Positions 27,309 through 38,111 of a DNA stretch of 64,000 nucleotides are shown here, piece after piece. The translations under genes and the position numbers were made by a program. The notes under the pieces were generated by a model, which was given only the letters and a program-made list of their open reading frames with translations, did not search any database and had not been told where the DNA came from. Source of the stretch: Aquisalinus luteolus. GTDB lineage: Bacteria; Pseudomonadota; Alphaproteobacteria; Caulobacterales; Parvularculaceae. Location: the NCBI RefSeq assembly GCF_009712425.2, contig NZ_VCJR02000001.1, positions 1,492,001 to 1,556,000 of the forward strand. Reading direction: 5' to 3'. How positions within the stretch are numbered: the stretch's first letter is position 1; each line of letters opens with the position of its first letter.

Positions 27309-27710
27309 TCAGCGGGGACGATGGCTCGTCCCTTCGCCAGCCGTCACGAATAACGCCTCGCCCGGCTCGATGACATCGGCTGTGTGCCAGATACCCTTCG
27401 GCACGACGGCAAACTCGCCCTGCGCCAGCGTCACGCTTGTCTCCCCGTCCGGCATGTCGAGGATCAGGGTCATCGACCCGGACAGCTGCAGGATCCATTC
27501 ATCTCCGTGCGGATGCATCTCCCATACTGTCCAGTCCTCAGCGCTGTGAAACATGCTGATCAGCCTGCCCGGCGGCAATGATCCGATCTGCGATTGCCAG
27601 AATTCCGGCCCGACAGCGATCGGCATGACCGATCCATCATCACACAGGTGCGCGTAATTATCGCCTAACCGATGAGCCTTGATCTTCTGCTCTCCGGCGG
27701 GCTTTTCCAT
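27309..27710 (-). CDS. Cupin-domain protein
   Basis: 133-residue single cupin. The metal-site pattern is seen in WEMHPHGDEWILQLSGSMTL (two His and a Glu) and GEFAVVPKGIWHTADV with the second-motif histidine. Function not predictable. It lies 3 bases downstream of the pyrG start region on the same strand order (cupin follows pyrG's far end: the pyrG stop is at 27714), so it may be the last gene of the secG-pyrG side or a separate unit. The right copy of the 14-bp repeat begins just beyond its stop. Confidence 0.88.
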   Translation of the reverse strand: MEKPAGEQKIKAHRLGDNYAHLCDDGSVMPIAVGPEFWQSQIGSLPPGRLISMFHSAEDWTVWEMHPHGDEWILQLSGSMTLILDMPDGETSVTLAQGEFAVVPKGIWHTADVIEPGEALFVTAGEGTSHRPR

Positions 27711-27713
27711 GAC

Positions 27714-29369
<1,656 letters not shown>

Positions 29370-29404
29370 TTACGCACAGGTCAAAGGGGCATTCTCACCT
29401 GTGG

Positions 29405-29442
29405 ACAAAAAACTTTGCCGCGCCGTTTGTGGGCGGCGCGGC
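29405..29442 (-). terminator. Intrinsic terminator of secG
   Basis: 9-bp perfect stem GCCGCGCCG/CGGCGCGGC (29417-29425 with 29434-29442), loop of 8, followed on the minus strand by AAAGTTTTTTG. Located between secG and pyrG. Confidence 0.8.
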
Positions 29443-29472
29443 ATTGTTGTCCGGTAGAATGCCGGATGAAAA

Positions 29473-29949
29473 TTATGGCTGTTCGGGTGTTTCTTCGTCG
29501 GCAGAGTCAGCAGCCGGGTCGCCGGAGCTCTCTTCCGTCGCCGGGGCAGTCTCTACCGGAGCAATCTCTTCCAGCAGTGGCTCATCGGTGACTGGCTCCT
29601 CCGCCGGCTCATCGGTCGTGCCGAAGCCATCCAGCAGGTCATCGCCGGTTACCTCGCCCGGGGTCAGCTGACGGCTTGGCGCGGCCGGATCATTGCCGAG
29701 GATCTCGTTGAAGTCCTGGTTCGGGTTCTCTTCCTTGGCGATCACCGCAAGAAACAGGCAGATGCCCATATAAGCCGCTGCAAGCAGGCTGGTCGTGCGC
29801 GTCAGGGCGCTGGCCGCGCCGCGGCCGGACATGACACCGCCGCCACCGCCGCCCATGCCGAGCGCGCCGCCTTCGGAGCGCTGCATCAGCACGACGCCGA
29901 CAAGCGCAATCACGATGAAGCAATAGATGATGAGGATGATCGTTTCCAT
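29473..29949 (-). CDS. secG: Preprotein translocase subunit SecG with long acidic tail
   Basis: Accessory subunit of the SecYEG channel. The 158 residues contain two membrane helices (ETIILIIYCFIVIALVGVVL and the LLAAAYMGICLFLAVIA segment) separated by the conserved MQRSEGGALGMGGGG loop. The cytoplasmic or periplasmic C-terminal tail of about 80 residues is acidic and Pro-rich (TDEPAEEPVTDEPLLEEIAP), longer than in most SecG proteins. Start METIILI at 29949 is chosen because the membrane helix begins there. Confidence 0.92.
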   Translation of the reverse strand: METIILIIYCFIVIALVGVVLMQRSEGGALGMGGGGGGVMSGRGAASALTRTTSLLAAAYMGICLFLAVIAKEENPNQDFNEILGNDPAAPSRQLTPGEVTGDDLLDGFGTTDEPAEEPVTDEPLLEEIAPVETAPATEESSGDPAADSADEETPEQP

Positions 29950-30074
29950 GCGGGTAACTTTTCTCGCAACGCCCGCTCTGGCGGGCACTCAATAACGCTG
30001 TGAACGCTGCATATAAACAATGGCACTGGCCGTGCCAAGGTCAAAACCTGCAGCAAAAGAGCGCGATAGCCCCG

Positions 30075-31019
30075 TCAGCCCTGTACGTCAACATTCGCGT
30101 CAAGGCTAGAGAGAAGCTTATCAACCTCATCGCCGCAGGCGTGATGGATCGTGTGGCCGACATTGTCGAAAAATTGCAGGCTGGTATCGGCGACTTTTGC
30201 CTTCAGCCCAAAACAATGAATCGTCGACAGCACGGTTGTGTCGTGGGTCCCCGCCAGCATGTGCACCGGCTGGCGGATCGATCCGTAATGCGGCTCCATA
30301 TTGGTGATCTCGTCATAAAGACCGACCAGGTCCTCACCGGTCGAGCGAAACGCCGTCGGGCGGAAGATCAGCGCCATCCCGGCCTTCTCGTAATATCCGG
30401 CGGGCTGCGCCTGCGGCCAGAACGCCTGTTTTACGGCTTTCTTCCCAGCCAAGCGGCCATAAAGCGCTGGCACGGTATAGCTGAATAAGGGGCCGATACC
30501 CGGCGTCGTCGCCGCGTGATTGTGCCAGTCGACACCGCCGGGCCAGCGATGGCTGACCGGCGCCAGCAGGATCAGCGCCTGCGCCCTGCCGGGAAAATCC
30601 AGCGTATGGCGCAGCGCAAGGGCACCGCCATAGCTGTGGGCGATAATGACAGGCTTCTCGACGCCCAGCTCCGCCATAAGCGTCTCGATGATTTTAGCCT
30701 GTCGGCCCATATCGACCTCGCCCGGCGGCCGCTCGGAATAGCCGAAGCCCGGGCGGTCGAGCATGATAACCCGGCGCCTTTCAGCCAGCCGGTCCCCCAG
30801 CGCCAGCTTCATGTCGAGCATGTTGGAGCTGACGCCGTGGATCAGCACGACCGGCGCCTGGAGACTGTCTCTAGGCCCGGCATCGAGGTAATGCAGCTTG
30901 ATCCCGTCAATGATACGAAACTCGCCTGCCGGTGGCACGCCCTGCTCGGCTTCACGCACGTAAATACGCGCATGCACTAACGCGATGACAACCAGAATGA
31001 CAAGCAGGATCAACAGCAT
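30075..31019 (-). CDS. Alpha/beta hydrolase, membrane-anchored
   Basis: 314 residues: an N-terminal anchor (LLILLVILVVIALVHARIYV), then an alpha/beta hydrolase fold with the oxyanion HG motif VVLIHGVSSNM, nucleophile elbow IAHSYGGALAL, and the C-terminal DNVGHTIHH histidine. Substrate unknown. It sits between tpiA and secG on the same strand (25 bases after tpiA), an arrangement that suggests co-transcription with tpiA but no shared pathway. Confidence 0.9.
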   Translation of the reverse strand: MLLILLVILVVIALVHARIYVREAEQGVPPAGEFRIIDGIKLHYLDAGPRDSLQAPVVLIHGVSSNMLDMKLALGDRLAERRRVIMLDRPGFGYSERPPGEVDMGRQAKIIETLMAELGVEKPVIIAHSYGGALALRHTLDFPGRAQALILLAPVSHRWPGGVDWHNHAATTPGIGPLFSYTVPALYGRLAGKKAVKQAFWPQAQPAGYYEKAGMALIFRPTAFRSTGEDLVGLYDEITNMEPHYGSIRQPVHMLAGTHDTTVLSTIHCFGLKAKVADTSLQFFDNVGHTIHHACGDEVDKLLSSLDANVDVQG

Positions 31020-31043
31020 AAGGCGACTCCCTGAACACTGGCC

Positions 31044-31766
31044 TCAGGCCGCCTTGATGATACCGTAGAAGTCGTCAGCCTTCAGGCTGGCCCCGCCGAC
31101 CAGTGCGCCGTTGACATTGGCGATGGACAGCAGCCGTTCGGCATTATCCGGCTTCACCGACCCGCCATACAGGATCGGGATATCTCCCCCGACACGCTGG
31201 CGTATCGCCATATGGATTTCGGCAATCTCTCCAGGGCTCGGCACCAGACCGGTCCCGATCGCCCAGAGCGGTTCATAGGAAACGACGAAATCCTCGATCT
31301 CGTCGGGGATCGACCCGGCAAGGAATTGCGAGACGACCGCCACGGCCTGGCCTGAATCGCGCTCCATGCGCGTCTCGCCGATGCAGATGATCGGGATGAG
31401 CCCGACCTCGATGGCGGCCTCGGCCTTGGCCTTCACCTGCTCATTGGTCTCGCCATTATAGAGACGGCGCTCCGAATGGCCGAGAATCACATGGGTCGCA
31501 CCGGCATCCTTCAGCATCTCTGCGCTGATCTCGCCAGTATAGGCGCCTTTCAGCTTGTGATGGCAGGTCTGCCCACCGACCAGAAAACCGGCATCGGCGC
31601 ACGGCTTGGCCATCTCGGACAGCAGCGTCGCCGGTGGGCAGATCAGGATATCCGCTTTCGGCTCACCCCTGCTGCACAGCTCCGCCAGCCTGTCGACTTC
31701 ATCAAGGGCAGATTTCAGGCCATGCATCTTCCAGTTGCCGACGATCAGCTTGCGAATGTCTTCCAT
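31044..31766 (-). CDS. tpiA: Triosephosphate isomerase
   Basis: Interconverts dihydroxyacetone phosphate and glyceraldehyde 3-phosphate. The 240-residue barrel has the N-terminal KLIVGNWKMHG, catalytic histidine in VILGHSERR, catalytic glutamate in YEPLWAIGTG and the phosphate loop LYGGSVKPDNA. Divergent from ppiD with 160 bases between starts, the usual alphaproteobacterial arrangement. Confidence 0.98.
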   Translation of the reverse strand: MEDIRKLIVGNWKMHGLKSALDEVDRLAELCSRGEPKADILICPPATLLSEMAKPCADAGFLVGGQTCHHKLKGAYTGEISAEMLKDAGATHVILGHSERRLYNGETNEQVKAKAEAAIEVGLIPIICIGETRMERDSGQAVAVVSQFLAGSIPDEIEDFVVSYEPLWAIGTGLVPSPGEIAEIHMAIRQRVGGDIPILYGGSVKPDNAERLLSIANVNGALVGGASLKADDFYGIIKAA

Positions 31767-31835
31767 GCGGGTTCCTCGTCCGGTTTTGTCTTGTCATGAT
31801 CGGGCGTTATCACTGATCACGGTGAATAAACGCCG

Positions 31836-31863
31836 TTGAAAGCCCATAACACTTGCCAATATC
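31836..31863 (+). promoter_or_regulatory. Possible sigma-70 promoter for ppiD
   Basis: TTGAAA (31836-31841) and AATATC (31858-31863) with 16 bases between, 63 bases before the ppiD start. An imperfect inverted repeat lies just upstream (about 31801-31833) and could be an operator for the divergent pair. By-eye match only. Confidence 0.35.
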
Positions 31864-31926
31864 GGGCGCGATGGCTTATCGCTGCAAGCCACACTTACAG
31901 TCAAGGAATGTGCAGGAGCGGAGTTC

Positions 31927-33819
31927 ATGCTTTCGACGATCAGAAATGCGGCCACCGGGTTCGCCGGTCTCTTTATTCTTGTGCTTGCAATTTTGGCGTT
32001 CGCTTTTGTTGGCGTGCCGAGCCTGAGCAATTTTACCAAGCGCGCAGCCCTGACCGTTGGCGACGACAAGTTCGAAGCGACCGATGTTCGTGACGAGTTT
32101 ACCCGGCAGGTCGATTATTACCGCCGCCAGACCGGCGAGAGCCTGACCAATGACGAAGCCGTTTCGGCTGGCCTGCTCGACGCGACGATCCAGACCCTCA
32201 CCGCCCGCTCTGTGATCCAGCAGGAGGCACAGCGCCTGAACATGACCGCCACCAACGAAATGGTCGGCGATTACCTGCGTGCCGAGCCTGCCTTCGAGAA
32301 CCCCAATTCGGGCGAGTTCGACCAGGAAGTGCTGATTGCCATCCTGCAGAACAACCGGATCACCCTCGACCAGTTCCGTGAGGAGATCGCGTTCGAAATC
32401 CTGCGTGACCACCTGCTCGGCTCCATCGGCGTGACGACACCCGCGCCGACCCCGTGGCTAGACCTGCAACTGAAGCGCCAGGGCGAAACACGTCAGGTCA
32501 GCTTCGTGTCGCTGACGACCCCGGCGGATGCCATTACTGCCCCGACCGAAGAAGAGCTGCGCGGCTTTTACGAAGCCAATTCCGACGATTACATGGCCCC
32601 GGAATATCGCACTTTCAGCGCCGTCATCCTGCGCAATGCTGATTTCGCCCAGGGTCTCGAACGCTCCGACGACGAATTGCGCCAGCTGTTCGAGTCCCGC
32701 AAGGCCTTGCTGTCGACACCCGAGACCCGCACCATCCGCCAACTGACCTATCAGACGCAAGAAGAAGCCAACGCAGCCTTCTCCCGCCTGGCCGGAGGCA
32801 CGCCGTTCGAGCAACTGGCCGAGGAACAGGGCTTCCCGCTGGAACGCGTCACCTATGAAGGCGTAAGCGAAGACGATCTCAGCGACCCGACACTGGCGCG
32901 CGCCATCTTCTCCGAGACCGACCTCGGCGAGCCGATCGGCCCCATCGATGGCCTGCTCGGCTATACCGTCGCCGAAGTGATGGAGATCACGCCGGGTCAG
33001 GAAGCCGTTTTCGAGGAAGAGCGTGACGCCCTTGAAGCCGAACTGACGGAGAATGAAACCTCCCGCCGCCTGTTCGATGCGGTAGAGACGATCGAGCTCG
33101 CCCGCGACCAGGGCGCGACCCTGCAGGAAGCCGTCGCCGACCTGCCGAATGTCGAGCTCGTCACCTACGGCCCGGTCGACCGGAACCTGTTCACACCGGA
33201 CAATGCGACGCTGGAAGACCTGCCGGTCGAAATCCTCAACGAGGCTTTCCTGCTGCAGGAAGGCGATGAGAGCCAGGTCATCGATCTGTCTGACGACACC
33301 GGCTATTTCACTGTCGCCGTCGATCAGGTCCGCGCCCCGCAGCTGCAGCCCTTCGAAGAAGTTCAGGCCGCCGTGCGCTCTGCCTACATGACCGAGCGTC
33401 GTCGCATCCAGACCGAGAAAAAACTGGCCAACCTTCGCAATGCCGTCTCCGGCGGTGCAAGCCTGACCGATGCTGCGCAGGAAGTCGGCGCTTCGGTGAT
33501 CGACACGCGCGTCTCCTCCCAGGTCAATCCGCAGAACCTGCCACGGCCTTTCGTCACTACGCTGTTCGAGGCCGATCTCGGCAATCTCGTCAGCGCCTGG
33601 GCCGATGACGAGGTCACCGCCTATGCCGGCATCGTGCGCGACGCGACCTTCCCGGCCATGCCGCAGCAGGAACAGCTGATCGAGCTCTACAAGGAGGCGA
33701 CCGGCCAGCAGATCGCCGTGGAGCTGCAACAGGCCTATCTTGCCGAACTGCAGAACGAGCTGACCGTCAGCCAGAACCCGGCGGAGATGGACCGCCTGTT
33801 CAGCTTCGGCACGGAATAG
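31927..33819 (+). CDS. ppiD: Peptidyl-prolyl isomerase / periplasmic chaperone PpiD (SurA-N type)
   Basis: 630-residue membrane-anchored folding factor for exported proteins. A membrane helix is followed by a SurA-N domain (about 35-170, QEAQRLNMTATNEMVGDYLR) and a degenerate parvulin-like domain around 255-355 (TRTIRQLTYQTQEEANAAF, ARAIFSETDLGEPIGPIDG), then a long helical C-terminus. Good Shine-Dalgarno (GGAG) before ATG. Between tpiA and trpE as in other alphaproteobacteria; trpE starts 3 bases later. Confidence 0.93.
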   Translation: MLSTIRNAATGFAGLFILVLAILAFAFVGVPSLSNFTKRAALTVGDDKFEATDVRDEFTRQVDYYRRQTGESLTNDEAVSAGLLDATIQTLTARSVIQQEAQRLNMTATNEMVGDYLRAEPAFENPNSGEFDQEVLIAILQNNRITLDQFREEIAFEILRDHLLGSIGVTTPAPTPWLDLQLKRQGETRQVSFVSLTTPADAITAPTEEELRGFYEANSDDYMAPEYRTFSAVILRNADFAQGLERSDDELRQLFESRKALLSTPETRTIRQLTYQTQEEANAAFSRLAGGTPFEQLAEEQGFPLERVTYEGVSEDDLSDPTLARAIFSETDLGEPIGPIDGLLGYTVAEVMEITPGQEAVFEEERDALEAELTENETSRRLFDAVETIELARDQGATLQEAVADLPNVELVTYGPVDRNLFTPDNATLEDLPVEILNEAFLLQEGDESQVIDLSDDTGYFTVAVDQVRAPQLQPFEEVQAAVRSAYMTERRRIQTEKKLANLRNAVSGGASLTDAAQEVGASVIDTRVSSQVNPQNLPRPFVTTLFEADLGNLVSAWADDEVTAYAGIVRDATFPAMPQQEQLIELYKEATGQQIAVELQQAYLAELQNELTVSQNPAEMDRLFSFGTE

Positions 33820-33822
33820 ACA

Positions 33823-35337
33823 GTGTACGCCGTCACGCCCGAGTTCAGCGCCTTCGAGCAGGCTTACCGTGACGGTGAGGCGCAGGTCTTGTGCCGGAAA
33901 GCTGTCAGCGATCTCGACACGCCAGTCTCTGCATATCTCAAACTCGTCGGCGGGCGGAAGAATGCCTTCCTGCTGGAATCCGTCGAGGGCGGCGACCAGC
34001 TCGGTCGCTATTCGATCATCGGCCTGAAGCCGGACCTGATCTGGCGCGCCAAGGGTGATGACGTAGAAGTCAACGAAAAGGCTGCATCCGACCCGTCCGC
34101 GTTTAAACCCGCGAAAGGTCCGGTGCTCGACAGCCTGCGCGCCCTGCTCGACGCCTCCCATATCGACCTGCCGGAAAACATGGCGGCGAAGCTGCCGCCG
34201 ATGTTTGCAGGCGTGTTTGGTTTTTTCGGCTATGACACGATCCGCCAGATAGAGCGCCTGCCGCAGCCGGAGGACAACGGCATCGGCCTGCCCGATGCGA
34301 TCTTCATCCGCCCGACCATTCTCGCCGTCTTCGACAATGTGAAGCAGGAAATCACCTTTATCACGCCGGTGCGCCCGCAATCGGGCACCGATGCCCGCGC
34401 CGCCTATGCCCGCGCGTCGGAACGCCTCGCCGATATCATCGAAGACCTGCGCCGCTCCGTCCCGGCGGAAAGTCATCACACGGATGGCTACCCCGCGCCG
34501 GACTTCGTCTCCAACACGAGTGACGAGCGCTATACGCAGATGGTCGACATCGCGAAGGAATACATCAATGCCGGCGATATCTTCCAGGTCGTCCTGTCCC
34601 AGCGTTATGCCGCCGACTTCACCGCGCCGCCCTTCGAGCTATACCGCACCCTGCGCCGCCTGAACCCGTCGCCCTTCCTGTTCTTCCTCGATTTCGACGA
34701 ATGCACGCTGGTCGGCTCAAGCCCGGAAATTCTCGTGCGCGTACGCGATAACGAGGTGACGATCCGCCCCATCGCGGGCACGAGACCACGTGGCGCGACA
34801 CCGGACGAGGACCGCGCGCTCGAGGCCGAACTTCTCGCCGACCCCAAGGAGTGCGCCGAGCACCTGATGCTGCTCGACCTTGGTCGCAACGATGTCGGCC
34901 GCGCCGCGAAGATCGGCAGTGTTCAGGTTACGGACCAGTTCACCGTCGAGCGCTATTCCCACGTCATGCACATCGTCTCCAACGTCACCGGTCAGCTCTC
35001 GCCGGACTATGATGCGGTCGATGCGCTGATGGCGGGCTTTCCCGCCGGTACCGTTTCCGGCGCACCGAAGATCCGCGCGATGGAGATCATCACCGAGCTC
35101 GAAAAAGTCTCGCGCGGGCCATACGCGGGCTGCATCGGCTACTTCTCCGCCAACGGCAATGTCGACACCTGCATCGCGCTCAGAACCGCCGTGATCAAGG
35201 ACGGGAAAATGTACGTCCAGGCCGGTGCCGGGATCGTCGCTGACTCCGTGCCGGAGATGGAAATCAATGAATGCCGTAACAAGGCCGGTGCCCTTATCCA
35301 GGCGGCGAAAGAGGCCTGCGCCCCCAAAGGTCAGTGA
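33823..35337 (+). CDS. trpE: Anthranilate synthase component I
   Basis: First step of tryptophan synthesis from chorismate. 504 residues; conserved GTRPRGATPDEDRALEAELL and LLDLGRNDVGRAAKIGSV in the chorismate-binding domain, with the tryptophan-binding N-terminal part (YLKLVGGRKNAFLLESVEGG). Translation begins with GTG 3 bases after the ppiD stop, so the pair is probably co-transcribed and no trp leader peptide fits there. trpGDC follow about 1.1 kb downstream, interrupted by one minus-strand gene. Confidence 0.97.
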   Translation: MYAVTPEFSAFEQAYRDGEAQVLCRKAVSDLDTPVSAYLKLVGGRKNAFLLESVEGGDQLGRYSIIGLKPDLIWRAKGDDVEVNEKAASDPSAFKPAKGPVLDSLRALLDASHIDLPENMAAKLPPMFAGVFGFFGYDTIRQIERLPQPEDNGIGLPDAIFIRPTILAVFDNVKQEITFITPVRPQSGTDARAAYARASERLADIIEDLRRSVPAESHHTDGYPAPDFVSNTSDERYTQMVDIAKEYINAGDIFQVVLSQRYAADFTAPPFELYRTLRRLNPSPFLFFLDFDECTLVGSSPEILVRVRDNEVTIRPIAGTRPRGATPDEDRALEAELLADPKECAEHLMLLDLGRNDVGRAAKIGSVQVTDQFTVERYSHVMHIVSNVTGQLSPDYDAVDALMAGFPAGTVSGAPKIRAMEIITELEKVSRGPYAGCIGYFSANGNVDTCIALRTAVIKDGKMYVQAGAGIVADSVPEMEINECRNKAGALIQAAKEACAPKGQ

Positions 35338-35340
35338 AAC

Positions 35341-36360
35341 CTACCGCAGCCGCGCCATCGCTTTAGGCTCTTCCACCTCTTCCTCAACAGGCGTCTCAAG
35401 CCACTCCACCAGCGCACTCGCGGTAATAACCTCAAAGCCGCGCGCCCCAGCCGTCGCCGACCAGTCCTGCAATGCCGCCACGGTCGAGTTATACGGATGC
35501 CCGATGCCGATGGCGTACCCCTTGCTGCGGGCGACGCTTTCCAGCAGGCGCAGCTGCGCGGCGACCGTCTCCTCCGTCACTTCCTCATAGTCGGAATCGA
35601 GGAACACGTCACGATGGATATAGGCGGTACCGGTCTGGCCCGCCGCCGCCTCGACCGCTGTCGCGCCGGAGGTCACGCTGTCGATGAAATAGACGCCGTC
35701 CCGCTCGATCCGCTCAAGGACGATTTCCATGCGAAACGGATCGGCCGTCAGCCCCGAGCCCATATGATTATTTATGCCGCTATAGCCGGAAAACTTGCCC
35801 AAATTCAGCGCCAGCTTGCGGCGCAGTTCCGCCGGTGAGTCGGCAAGGCGCAGCGTGTCCGGCCCGGCGCTCGACACCCCATCCGCCCCGGCGGGCGCCA
35901 TCGGCAGGTGCAGCATCACGTCATGGCCGGTCCGCCGCGCAAGATCGGCATAGAGCTGGGCGTCGCTCGCGTAAGGCAGGATGGAGAAGGTCATCGCCTC
36001 CGGCAGCAGCACCAGCTTGTCGAAAGCCCGCCGGTTCATGCCGATATCGTCGATGATGATGACGATCTTCGGCCTGTCGCCAGTGCCTGCCGTCGCAGCA
36101 GGCACCTCACGCCGCGTCGCCAGCAGCTTCTCGCTGCCCGTGTCGAAAAACGCCGCGCGCGTCGCAGCAGGCAAGACCGGCGCCGACTCCGCCTCGCCCG
36201 TTTCGACGACAGCCATTTCCCGCGAATCGACCGCCACGCCGCTGCCGATGCCATAGGCGATCGTGCCGCCGACCAGCACGCCCAGCGCCAGCAGCACCGC
36301 CATCTGCACGCTGCGGATAATACGCCGCGACACGGTCTGTTTTTCGGGGAAGAATTTCAT
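35341..36360 (-). CDS. Divergent polysaccharide deacetylase family protein (YibQ type)
   Basis: 339 residues with an N-terminal membrane helix (IRSVQMAVLLALGVLVGGTI) and a periplasmic divergent polysaccharide deacetylase domain: KIVIIIDDIGMN with the metal-binding aspartates, VMLHLPMAP and GINNHMGSGLTAD. Family members are linked to envelope or septal processes; substrate unproven. Start MKFFPEKQ at 36360 is chosen because the helix follows at once; ATGs further upstream (36444, 36486) are possible but overlap the trpG promoter area. It converges on trpE with 3 bases between stops. Confidence 0.9.
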   Translation of the reverse strand: MKFFPEKQTVSRRIIRSVQMAVLLALGVLVGGTIAYGIGSGVAVDSREMAVVETGEAESAPVLPAATRAAFFDTGSEKLLATRREVPAATAGTGDRPKIVIIIDDIGMNRRAFDKLVLLPEAMTFSILPYASDAQLYADLARRTGHDVMLHLPMAPAGADGVSSAGPDTLRLADSPAELRRKLALNLGKFSGYSGINNHMGSGLTADPFRMEIVLERIERDGVYFIDSVTSGATAVEAAAGQTGTAYIHRDVFLDSDYEEVTEETVAAQLRLLESVARSKGYAIGIGHPYNSTVAALQDWSATAGARGFEVITASALVEWLETPVEEEVEEPKAMARLR

Positions 36361-36472
36361 ACCGGTTCGGCGGCCTGTTCCCTGGGCGCTCCTTGGCAGA
36401 CCCTCAGTAAAATCATGGACTTGTGTTGCATCGCGTCGCGCCATAGGTAAAGTGGCGAGGCTGGAGACTTCC

Positions 36473-37063
36473 ATGATTCTGCTCATCGATAATTACGACA
36501 GTTTTACCTACAACCTCGTCCACCTCGTCGGCGGGCTGGAGCGGGAAATCGTCGTGCGCCGCAATGATGCGCTGTCGACCGCCGAGGCGCTGGCCATGAA
36601 CCCCGAAGTCATCATCCTGTCCCCCGGCCCGTGCAGCCCGTCGGAGGCCGGCATCTGCGTGGAGACCGTCACTGCAGCTGCGGAAAAAAACATTCCTCTC
36701 ATGGGCGTCTGCCTCGGCCACCAATCCATCGGCCAGGCCTTCGGCGCGACCATCTCCCGCGCGGGCCGCATGATGCATGGCAAGACCTCGACCATCAGTC
36801 ACACTGCCGACCCGCTGTTCGACGGCATCCCCTCGCCCTTCACCGCAACGCGCTATCACTCGCTGGTCATCAGGCCCGACACCGTGCCCGACACGCTGGA
36901 GGTGCTGGCCAGCGCCGATGACGATGGCGAGATCATGGCCGTCCGTGTCCGGAACAAGCCGGTCTATGGCGTCCAGTTTCACCCGGAAAGCATCGCGTCG
37001 GAGCACGGCCTTGCCCTGTTCCGCAACTTCCTCGCCCTGACCGGCCAGAAACAGGCCGCCTGA
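36473..37063 (+). CDS. trpG: Anthranilate synthase component II (glutamine amidotransferase)
   Basis: Supplies ammonia to TrpE. The 196 residues hold the class I amidotransferase motifs: ILLIDNYDSFTYNLVHLVG at the start, LSPGPCSPSEAG, nucleophile cysteine in MGVCLGHQSIGQAF and the histidine/glutamate of GVQFHPESIAS. First gene of trpG-trpD-trpC, with 25 bases to trpD. Confidence 0.97.
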   Translation: MILLIDNYDSFTYNLVHLVGGLEREIVVRRNDALSTAEALAMNPEVIILSPGPCSPSEAGICVETVTAAAEKNIPLMGVCLGHQSIGQAFGATISRAGRMMHGKTSTISHTADPLFDGIPSPFTATRYHSLVIRPDTVPDTLEVLASADDDGEIMAVRVRNKPVYGVQFHPESIASEHGLALFRNFLALTGQKQAA

Positions 37064-37088
37064 GCCAGCCTCCCGAGAAAGCCGTCAC

Positions 37089-38111
37089 ATGACCTCTCCC
37101 GCCTTCGCCCCGATCCTGAAAAAGGCCGCTGACGGCCATATGCTGAGCGCTGACGAGGTCGGCACGGCCATGGGCATCATGCTATCGGGCGAGGCCAGCC
37201 CGGTGCAGATCGCGACCTTTCTCACCGCCCTGAAAGTGCGCGGCGAAACGCCGGAAGAGATCGCCGCCGCCGCAACCGCCATGCGCGAAAAGGCCGACCG
37301 GTTCGAGGGGCCGGCGGGCGCGATCGACACCTGCGGCACCGGCGGCGATGGCTCCAACACCTGGAATATCTCGACCGCCGTCGCCTTCGTGCTTGCCGCC
37401 TGCGGCGTGCCGGTCGCCAAGCATGGCAATAAGGCCGTCTCCTCCGCGTCCGGCTCGTCTGACGTGCTCACCGCCCTCGGCGTCAACATCATGGCCGACA
37501 TGGATGTGGTCAAATCGGCCCTGAGCGATATCGGCGTCACCTTCCTGTTCGCCCAGCGCCATCACCCCGCCGTGCGCCATGTCGCCCCCGTGCGCGGCGA
37601 GATGGGAATGCGCACGCTGTTCAACATGCTCGGGCCCCTGACCAACCCGGCAGGCGCCGAATTCCAGCTGCTCGGCGTCTATGACAAGGCGCTGACCGAG
37701 CCGATGGCGAAGGTGCTGAAATCCCTCGGCGCGACATCCGCCTGGGTCGTCCATGGCTCCGACGGGCTCGACGAACTGACCACCACCGGCCCCAGCAATG
37801 TCACCGCGCTCGGCCGCGACGGCTCGATCTCTTCCTTCGAGGTCACGCCCGAGGAAGCCGGCCTCGAGACCACCGACCCCGCCGCCCTTGTCGGCGGCAC
37901 ACCGGAAGAGAACGCCGCCGCCCTGCGCCGCCTCTTGGAAGGCGAGCACGGCGCCTATCGCGACATCGTCTTGATGAACGCCGCCGCCGGCCTCGTCGTC
38001 GCCGGCAAGGCGGTGATGCTCTCCGATGGCGTCAAGCATGCGGCAAAGGCGATCGACGACGGCAAGGCCCTTGAAAAGCTGACCGCCCTCGTGCAACGGA
38101 CCAATTCATGA
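37089..38111 (+). CDS. trpD: Anthranilate phosphoribosyltransferase
   Basis: Second committed step of tryptophan synthesis, transferring phosphoribose to anthranilate. The 340-residue protein carries the PRPP-binding [32 protein letters not shown] and the anthranilate-side [20 protein letters not shown]. Its last four bases overlap the start of trpC (ATGA-type), so the two are translationally coupled. Confidence 0.98.
   Translation: MTSPAFAPILKKAADGHMLSADEVGTAMGIMLSGEASPVQIATFLTALKVRGETPEEIAAAATAMREKADRFEGPAGAIDTCGTGGDGSNTWNISTAVAFVLAACGVPVAKHGNKAVSSASGSSDVLTALGVNIMADMDVVKSALSDIGVTFLFAQRHHPAVRHVAPVRGEMGMRTLFNMLGPLTNPAGAEFQLLGVYDKALTEPMAKVLKSLGATSAWVVHGSDGLDELTTTGPSNVTALGRDGSISSFEVTPEEAGLETTDPAALVGGTPEENAAALRRLLEGEHGAYRDIVLMNAAAGLVVAGKAVMLSDGVKHAAKAIDDGKALEKLTALVQRTNS

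Noticed and set aside
32458-34479. A 673-codon minus-strand open frame opposite ppiD and trpE.
   Set aside because: Both plus-strand genes are certain; the frame is a codon-bias shadow that crosses two genes.
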